Positions 6,001-6,673 of a DNA stretch of 6,673 nt are shown here, piece after piece. Source of the DNA: Oscillospiraceae bacterium (GTDB taxonomy: Bacteria > Bacillota > Clostridia > Oscillospirales > Oscillospiraceae); assembly GCA_016296635.1 (NCBI GenBank), contig JAEDIZ010000112.1, positions 1 to 6,673 on the forward strand, written 5' to 3'. The notes below the pieces were generated by a model. The model searched no databases, was not told where the DNA came from, and saw nothing but the letters and a program-made list of their open reading frames with translations. The translations under genes were made by a program, and so were the position numbers. Position 1 is the first letter of the stretch. Each line of letters starts with the position of its first letter.

Positions 6001-6026
6001 GGGAAAGCGTTACAAAACGCTTTCCC
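6001..6026 (+). other. Stem-loop between beta-subunit and CoA-transferase genes
   Basis: A perfect 10-bp stem pairs GGGAAAGCGT (6001-6010) with ACGCTTTCCC (6017-6026) around a 6-nt loop, 15 nt past the beta-subunit stop. It is followed by CTGTTGT, not a T-run, so read-through into the CoA-transferase is likely. It may set relative expression by RNA processing or weak termination. Each arm also resembles part of the catabolite-response (cre) consensus. Confidence 0.65.
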
Positions 6027-6063
6027 CTGTTGTAAAGGCAGTGACTTTAAAAGGAGTTAAACG

Positions 6064-6673
6064 ATGGATAAAATGCATGGCGCGTTGGAGGATATTGTTA
6101 TTCTTGACCTGACGCGTGTGGTCGCGGGGCCCTTCTGCACCTCAATGCTCGGCGATATGGGCGCCCGCATTATTAAGATCGAAAACCCCAAGGGCGGCGA
6201 TGACAGCCGCGCCTACGGCCCGTATGTCAACGGCGAAAGCGCTTATTTTGCGATGCACAATCGTAGCAAGGAAGGAGTTACGCTCAACCTTAAGACTCCG
6301 GAAGGCAAGGCCATCTTCCTTGAAATGGTAAAAAAAGCAGATGTAGTTGTGGAAAACTACCGCCCCGGCGTTATGGATAAGTTGGGGCTGGGATATGATG
6401 TGCTCAAGGAAGTCAATGACCAGATCATCTATGCCGCGGTCTCTGGCTATGGCTGCTACGGCAGGTATTCTCAGCGGCCCGGTTACGACATTCTCGGACA
6501 AGCCATGGGCGGGCTGATGAGTGTTACCGGAACACCCGAGAGCGGCCCCATTAAAGCTGGCAACGCCATGGGCGATATTCTCGGCGGGCTGAATCTAACG
6601 ATCGGGATCCTTGCGGCACTCCACGCCCGCAGTATTATCGGCCACGGACAACGGGTTGATGTATCTCTTGTGG
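6064..6673 (+). CDS. Class III CoA-transferase (CaiB/BaiF family), 3'-truncated by window edge
   Basis: 203 codons are visible and the frame is open at the right edge; full family members are about 400 residues, so about half is missing. The family transfers CoA between carboxylic acids through an aspartyl-CoA anhydride. The N-terminus has the typical Rossmann-like opening ILDLTRVVAGPFCTSMLGDM (13-32) and KIENPKGGDDSR (38-49). ENYRPGVMDKLGLGY (97-111) is characteristic. AMGDILGG holds D171, in the place of the catalytic Asp of formyl-CoA transferase (D169). AAGGAG (6051-6056) lies 7 nt before the ATG. It follows the decarboxylase genes by 78 nt with the stem-loop between. In context it probably activates a dicarboxylate using acetyl-CoA or another acyl-CoA as donor, or recycles CoA from the product; the true acid is unknown. 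Confidence 0.93.
   Translation, partial: MDKMHGALEDIVILDLTRVVAGPFCTSMLGDMGARIIKIENPKGGDDSRAYGPYVNGESAYFAMHNRSKEGVTLNLKTPEGKAIFLEMVKKADVVVENYRPGVMDKLGLGYDVLKEVNDQIIYAAVSGYGCYGRYSQRPGYDILGQAMGGLMSVTGTPESGPIKAGNAMGDILGGLNLTIGILAALHARSIIGHGQRVDVSLV

Overview
The window looks like chromosomal DNA from an anaerobic, mid-GC Clostridia-type Firmicute, possibly a gut or syntrophic fermenter. The reasons are strong AGGAGG-type ribosome binding sites, AT-rich intergenic regions with sigma-A-like -10 boxes, and a membrane sodium-pump decarboxylase built from separate small subunits. The taxon is inferred from style only. There are no RNA genes, mobile elements or CRISPR repeats.

Layout. Positions 20-1156 (minus) encode an acyl-CoA dehydrogenase. 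Positions 1296-2573 (minus) encode a transporter of the DASS/SLC13 type with two SNT motifs; it lies upstream of the dehydrogenase on the same strand, and a strong stem-loop sits in the 139-bp gap. A 286-bp divergent control region follows, holding two mirrored TATAAT boxes and a central palindrome. Positions 2860-3756 (plus) encode a LysR-type regulator that ends at a good intrinsic terminator. A 302-bp gap then holds two more inverted repeats and a promoter. Downstream is a plus-strand operon: OadG/GcdD-like small membrane subunit (4059-4382), biotin carrier protein (4414-4815), sodium-translocating decarboxylase beta subunit (4831-5985), a stem-loop, and a class III (CaiB/BaiF) CoA-transferase (6064 to the right edge, cut off).

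How the genes may work together (inference). The set reads as a dicarboxylate catabolic module. The DASS transporter would import a dicarboxylate and the CoA-transferase would activate it. The acyl-CoA dehydrogenase would make it alpha,beta-unsaturated, and the biotin-dependent membrane decarboxylase would remove the distal carboxylate while exporting Na+. The best chemical fit is glutarate -> glutaryl-CoA -> glutaconyl-CoA -> crotonyl-CoA, feeding butyrate formation. The LysR protein is the obvious candidate regulator of both arms. The carboxyltransferase alpha subunit, which would fix the substrate, is not in the window and most likely lies past the right edge.
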